Shown here one piece after another: positions 5,198 through 5,934 of a DNA stretch of 5,934 nt (position 1 is the first letter of the stretch; every line of letters starts with the position of its first letter). A program made the position numbers and the translations under genes. This DNA comes from an uncultured Oscillospiraceae bacterium (GTDB lineage: Bacteria > Bacillota_A > Clostridia > Oscillospirales > Oscillospiraceae), in NCBI GenBank assembly GCA_944385265.1, contig CALWWO010000149.1, positions 1 through 5,934 of the forward strand. Reading direction: 5' to 3'. The notes under the pieces are model-generated. The model did not search any database, had not been told where the DNA came from, and saw nothing but the letters and a program-made list of their open reading frames with translations.

Positions 5198-5934
5198 ATG
5201 GAAAAAATGTGGGCGGGTCGCTTTGCCAAGAATCTTGATAAATTAGCTGACGACTTCAATTCGTCGATACATTTTGACTGCAGAATGTTTCGGCAGGATA
5301 TAAAAGGCTCTATGGAGCACGCCGCTATGCTCGGTAAGCAGAATATTATATCGGAGGACGACGCGCGGCAGATAATCGACGAGCTCGCCGTTATCTTAGA
5401 AGAGCTTGAAAGCGGCAAGCTTGAATTCGATATGGAATGTGAAGATATCCATATGTTTATAGAGAAGATACTTACCGAACGCATCGGCGATGTAGGTAAA
5501 AAGCTCCACACGGCAAGAAGCAGAAACGATCAGGTAGCGCTCGATATAAGAATGTATCTGCGGGATGAAACGAACGAGATCGAGTCACTGCTTCGCGAGC
5601 TTATAGAAAAGATAACGCAAAAGGCGCAGGAGAATAAAGCCGCTATCATGCCGGGATATACGCATCTCCAGCGTGCGCAGCCCGTCACCTTCGGTCATCA
5701 TTTAATGGCGTATGCCATGATGTTTCTGCGCGATATTTCAAGACTGCGAGACGCCGTAAAAAGAATGAATATTTCGCCGATAGGCTGCTGTGCGCTTGCC
5801 GGTACGACATATGATACCGACCGCGATTATGAGGCCGAGGCGCTCGGATTCGACGGTATCACGCAAAACAGCATGGACGGCGTGTCCGACCGCGATTTCT
5901 GTATTGAGCTTTTAAGCGCGTATTCAACAATAAT
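5198..5934 (+). CDS. argH: Argininosuccinate lyase (3' end outside window)
   Basis: This cytoplasmic enzyme of the fumarase/aspartase superfamily splits argininosuccinate into arginine and fumarate, the last step of arginine synthesis. The first 245 residues are visible and the frame is open to the window edge, a little over half of the usual length of about 460. Family features: start MEKMWAGRFAK; EDIHMFIE (83-90); the block GKKLHTARSRNDQVALD (100-116), which binds substrate; and MPGYTHLQRAQPVTFGHH (151-168), whose His156 corresponds to the catalytically important His of the GYTHLQ motif. SPIGCCALAGTTYDTDRD (193-210) follows. The superfamily signature with the catalytic Ser (SSxMPxKxNP) lies beyond the window. 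In the loop usually reading PLGxGALAGT the sequence has PIGCCALAGT, a mild variation. It follows argG in the same direction and probably shares its promoter, with the intercistronic hairpin modulating the ratio. Confidence 0.97.
   Translation, partial: MEKMWAGRFAKNLDKLADDFNSSIHFDCRMFRQDIKGSMEHAAMLGKQNIISEDDARQIIDELAVILEELESGKLEFDMECEDIHMFIEKILTERIGDVGKKLHTARSRNDQVALDIRMYLRDETNEIESLLRELIEKITQKAQENKAAIMPGYTHLQRAQPVTFGHHLMAYAMMFLRDISRLRDAVKRMNISPIGCCALAGTTYDTDRDYEAEALGFDGITQNSMDGVSDRDFCIELLSAYSTI

Noticed and set aside
5161..5511. Ser-rich antisense frame opposite the start of argH
   Set aside because: It is the reverse complement of conserved argH codons; the Ser/Ile-rich composition is typical of a shadow frame.

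Overview
The window reads as the chromosome of a Gram-positive, probably Clostridia-class (Firmicutes/Bacillota) bacterium. The reasons are the BceAB-type transporter, AGGAGG-like ribosome binding sites, a near-consensus sigma-A promoter, an argG-argH gene pair with an ArgR-type operator, and mixed codon use with many ATA codons. This lineage call is inference from gene content; no rRNA or marker gene is present. All supported genes lie on the + strand, and both outermost genes are cut by the window edges.

Left part (1-2430): the C-terminal half of an ABC ATPase overlaps, by an ATGA stop/start, a 685-residue FtsX-like permease. The permease has seven predicted membrane segments, a large extracytoplasmic domain of about 240 residues, then three more segments. 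This is the BceAB architecture, used by Firmicutes for sensing and resisting cell-wall-active peptides and for lipid II cycle intermediates. The usual BceRS two-component partner is not in view.

Middle (2431-3601): an intergenic inverted repeat is followed by a 75-residue membrane protein I do not recognise. A monofunctional GT51 peptidoglycan glycosyltransferase of 239 residues comes 36 bases later, and a strong hairpin terminator closes the unit. Together with the transporter this makes a stretch devoted to the cell envelope, although common regulation is not shown.

Right part (3602-5934): an AT-rich leader carries an unexplained 11-bp inverted repeat and a short reading frame with a perfect AGGAGG. 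It also holds the clear promoter TTGACT-17-TATAAT and an ARG-box palindrome placed just after the predicted transcription start. Then come argG (argininosuccinate synthase, complete, 407 residues), a strong intercistronic hairpin, and argH (argininosuccinate lyase, first 245 residues). ArgG and ArgH carry out the last two steps of arginine synthesis, from citrulline plus aspartate to arginine plus fumarate, and the ARG box suggests repression by ArgR with arginine.

Most of the window is conventional. The least explained items are the small membrane protein beside the glycosyltransferase, the structured leader upstream of argG and the hairpin between argG and argH. I see no CRISPR array, RNA gene or insertion sequence.
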